Assembly: GCF_001314225.1 (NCBI RefSeq) | Contig: NZ_CP012697.1 | Coordinates: forward strand, 868,001 to 932,000 | Direction: 5' to 3' | Origin: Microbacterium sp. No. 7 | GTDB lineage: Bacteria; Actinomycetota; Actinomycetes; Actinomycetales; Microbacteriaceae | DNA length: 64,000 nucleotides | Shown: positions 62,049 to 64,000 of the stretch, in pieces | How the letters are laid out: every line of letters starts with the position of its first letter | How positions within the stretch are numbered: position 1 is the first letter of the stretch | Program-made: the position numbers and the translations under genes | The notes under the pieces: generated by a model | Databases searched by the model: none | Told to the model about the DNA's origin: nothing | What the model saw: only the letters and a program-made list of their open reading frames with translations

Positions 62049-62893
62049 GAGGTGGCTCCGTTCAGCAGCCCCGCGGCCGCCTCTCGATCGGCGTCCAGCT
62101 GCGCGAGGATGCGCTCGCGCAGCCGGATGAAAGCGGGCGACGACTGGTCGCGGTGGCGCTCGAGGTCGACGTCGATGACGTCGCGCACGCGTGCCGGACG
62201 CGGCGAGAACACGACGATGCGATCGGCGAGCACGAGCGCCTCGGTCACGTCGTGCGTCACGAGCACCGCCGTGAACCGGCGCTTCTCCCACAGCGACAGC
62301 AGCTCGCCCTGGAGGATGCGACGGGTGAGCGAGTCGAGCTTGCCGAGCGGCTCGTCGAGCAGCAGCACCGACGGGTCGTTCACGAGCGCGCGGGCGAGCG
62401 CGGTGCGCTGCGCCATGCCGCCCGACAGCTGCGACGGCCACGCGCCGGCGAACTCCGTGAGGCCGACGAGCTCGAGCGCCTCGTCGACGCGCGCCGTCGA
62501 CTGCTTCAGGATGCCGCGGGCCTGCGGCCCCAGCGCGACGTTCTGCCGCACGGTGCGCCAGGGCAGCAGCGTGGGGTCCTGGAACACGAGCGCGCGGCTC
62601 GGATCGGGCGCGGTGACGGGCTGCCCGTCGACGTACACGTCGCCGAACAGGGGCCGGTCGAGGCCCGCGAGCAGGCGCAGCAGCGTCGACTTGCCGCTGC
62701 CGCTCGGGCCGACGAGCGCGATGAACTCGCCGGGTCGGGCCGAGATGGACACGTCGTCGAGCACGAGCAGGTCGGTGCCGCCGCTGCGGAACGCCTGCGT
62801 CGCGCCGACGACGTCGATCGCGGCGCCCGTCGCGGTCGACGTGCCCGTGCTCGTCGCGGCGTCCGCCGCCGCGGCATCCGTCGTGGTCACCAT
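62045..62893 (-). CDS. ABC transporter ATPase, SsuB/TauB type
   Basis: ATP-binding subunit of 282 aa. It has a ~35-residue Ala/Thr-rich N-terminal extension, then FRSGGTDLLVLDDVSI, Walker A GPSGSGKSTLLRLL, the Q-loop FQDPTLLPWRTV, the signature LSGGMAQRTALARAL, Walker B LLLDEPLGKLD and THDVTEAL. This is the nitrate/sulfonate/taurine (NitT/TauT) class. ATG 62893 has AAGGAG 8 nt upstream; the frame overlaps the permease stop. Coupling to ycnI hints at a copper-related substrate, but the family normally imports sulfonates, nitrate or pyrimidine precursors. Confidence 0.9.
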   Translation of the reverse strand: MVTTTDAAAADAATSTGTSTATGAAIDVVGATQAFRSGGTDLLVLDDVSISARPGEFIALVGPSGSGKSTLLRLLAGLDRPLFGDVYVDGQPVTAPDPSRALVFQDPTLLPWRTVRQNVALGPQARGILKQSTARVDEALELVGLTEFAGAWPSQLSGGMAQRTALARALVNDPSVLLLDEPLGKLDSLTRRILQGELLSLWEKRRFTAVLVTHDVTEALVLADRIVVFSPRPARVRDVIDVDLERHRDQSSPAFIRLRERILAQLDADREAAAGLLNGATS

Positions 62894-63999
62894 CGGGTCA
62901 GCTCCTTCTCCCAGCGCAGCACGTAGTTGCGGATGCGGAACAGCAGGGTCAGTGCGAGGCCGCAGACGACGATGAGCACGATGATGCCCGCGTACAGCCC
63001 CGGGAAGTCGCCGAAGCTCTTCTTCCAGTTCAGGAAGTAGCCGAGGCCCGAGTTGACGCCGAAGTTCTCGGCCACGACGAGCGTCGCGAAGGCCGAGCCG
63101 AGCGCCATGAACGCGCCCGTGAAGATGCTCGGCAGCGCCGCGGGCAGGCTCACGCGGAACACGAGGAACCAGCTGCCGGCGCCGAGCGTCTGCGCGACGT
63201 CGAAGTACGAGCGCGGCGCGCTCAGGATGCCGGCACGGGTGAGCACCGTGATCGGGAACCACACGCTCAGCGCGATCATGAACACCGCGCCGGCGAACGA
63301 GCTCGGCGACAGCACGAACACGATCGGCACCCACGCGAGCGCCGGCACGGGGCCGATGAAGACGAGGATCGGGTGCACCCAGTAGTTGGCGACCTGGTAC
63401 CAGCCGATCACGACGCCCGTCGCGAGACCCGCGATCAGACCCACGACGAAGCCGGTCGACAGCAGCAGCAGCGAGTTGCCGAGGCTGTGGCCGAGGATGC
63501 CGCGCGAGTCCCACAGCCGCTCCAGGATCTCCTGCGGGGCGATGAGGTACGGCGGCGAGAAGAGCAGCGTCTTCGACGTGCTGAAGATCCAGAACAGGAA
63601 GAAGACGCCCGAGCCCAGCAGCCAGGCGGCGCCGTGCGCGACGCGCTCGTACGTCCACGCGCCGACCCGGCCGTGCGTGCGCGACAGGGCCCACAGCACG
63701 GCCCAGGTCGCGGCGACGAGTAGGGCGATGACGATCGACGCGGGGTTCGCGCGGTCGATGTACTGGGCGTCGCGCAGCGGCAGCTGCGGATGGTCGGGCA
63801 CGAACGCCGAGACGGCGGCGACCGCGACCCACGACAGGATGCCGAGGCTCACGACGAGCGGGTTGACGGTGACCGGATGCGTGACCTTCTGCAGGGCCGC
63901 GCGGATGCGCTCCCGCCGCTCGTCCGCGGCATCCGGCTCGGGCGCACGCGCCGCCGCCGTGGCGGCGGTCGCGTGCGCGACGGTGAGGGTGTCGGACAT
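62887..63999 (-). CDS. ABC transporter permease, SsuC/TauC type, with extended N-terminus
   Basis: Membrane subunit of 370 aa, longer than the usual ~260 because of an extra ~115-residue N-terminal part with two hydrophobic helices (VVSLGILSWVAVAAVSAFV, IVIALLVAATWAVLW). The permease core contains LLSTGFVVGLIAGLATGVVIGWY, PVPALAWVPIVFVL and the EAA-type loop DVAQTLGAGSWFLVFRVSLPAALPSIFTGAF. The ATG at 63999 is one base from the window edge, so a binding-protein gene may lie just beyond. Confidence 0.9.
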   Translation of the reverse strand: MSDTLTVAHATAATAAARAPEPDAADERRERIRAALQKVTHPVTVNPLVVSLGILSWVAVAAVSAFVPDHPQLPLRDAQYIDRANPASIVIALLVAATWAVLWALSRTHGRVGAWTYERVAHGAAWLLGSGVFFLFWIFSTSKTLLFSPPYLIAPQEILERLWDSRGILGHSLGNSLLLLSTGFVVGLIAGLATGVVIGWYQVANYWVHPILVFIGPVPALAWVPIVFVLSPSSFAGAVFMIALSVWFPITVLTRAGILSAPRSYFDVAQTLGAGSWFLVFRVSLPAALPSIFTGAFMALGSAFATLVVAENFGVNSGLGYFLNWKKSFGDFPGLYAGIIVLIVVCGLALTLLFRIRNYVLRWEKELTRW

Positions 64000-64000
64000 G

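Noticed and set aside
59580-62975. 1131-codon plus-strand frame across the copCD, ycnI and ABC genes
   Set aside because: It runs antisense to four well-recognised genes and through the repeats; its composition is not protein-like.

Overview
This is a very GC-rich window (roughly 70% G+C by eye) from an actinobacterium, most likely Microbacteriaceae and probably Microbacterium or a close relative. The reasons are the gene order rplM-rpsI-glmM and coaA-glmS-acpS-alr-tsaE-tsaB-rimI-tsaD, a guaB/guaB3 pair, a CopC-CopD fusion, Tat-exported and lipobox proteins, many leaderless genes with a TAnnnT box 6-8 nt before an ATG or GTG, and constant use of GGATGCC/GGCATCC. The taxonomic call is inference. 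No rRNA, tRNA, CRISPR array, prophage, transposase or integrase was found.

Layout. 0-9 kb: a CapD-type nucleotide-sugar dehydratase, a large acidic repeat-rich membrane protein, an AraC regulator coupled to a MauE-thioredoxin membrane protein, a Tat-exported protein with an internal duplication, and a degenerate HprK-like/PqqD-like protein. 9-13 kb: rplM, rpsI, glmM, a Ppx/GppA phosphatase and a VanZ-like protein. 13-18 kb: a DUF4012 protein, a GtrA flippase-like protein and two glycosyltransferases. 18-27 kb: coaA, glmS, acpS, alr and the t6A tRNA-modification genes tsaE, tsaB and tsaD, with rimI. 27-35.5 kb: a THUMP-like methyltransferase, groES behind two CIRCE operators, rarD, and a branched-chain amino acid ABC system whose binding protein faces the livHMGF operon. 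35.7-45 kb: guaB, an AbiEi-like protein, guaB3, a SURF1 protein, an ECF sigma factor with a membrane partner, a DUF3817 protein and guaA. 45-51 kb: two lipoproteins, a Bax-inhibitor-1 protein, a glycerophosphodiesterase, an AhpD-like protein and a rhodanese. 51-59 kb: a translationally coupled M20D hydrolase/ATP-grasp/nitroreductase operon, an M20 peptidase, a D-cysteine desulfhydrase-like enzyme and an aldo-keto reductase. 59-64 kb: CopCD, YcnI and an SsuBC/TauBC-type ABC transporter on the minus strand.

The most unusual feature is a set of at least nine families of short direct-plus-inverted repeats. They fill almost every gap between transcription units from about 11 kb onward and in places enter coding sequence. 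Several share a CTCGC(C)GAG-like core followed by a family-specific tail, and two have exact periods (20 bp for family B, 21 bp for family C). One element between alr and tsaE is flanked by a 29-bp near-perfect direct repeat that duplicated the ancestral gene overlap, so the elements appear able to insert. Others supply a ~43-residue loop in TsaD, a heptapeptide array in CopD and C-terminal tails on RimI and AcpS. Family letters A to I are my own labels.
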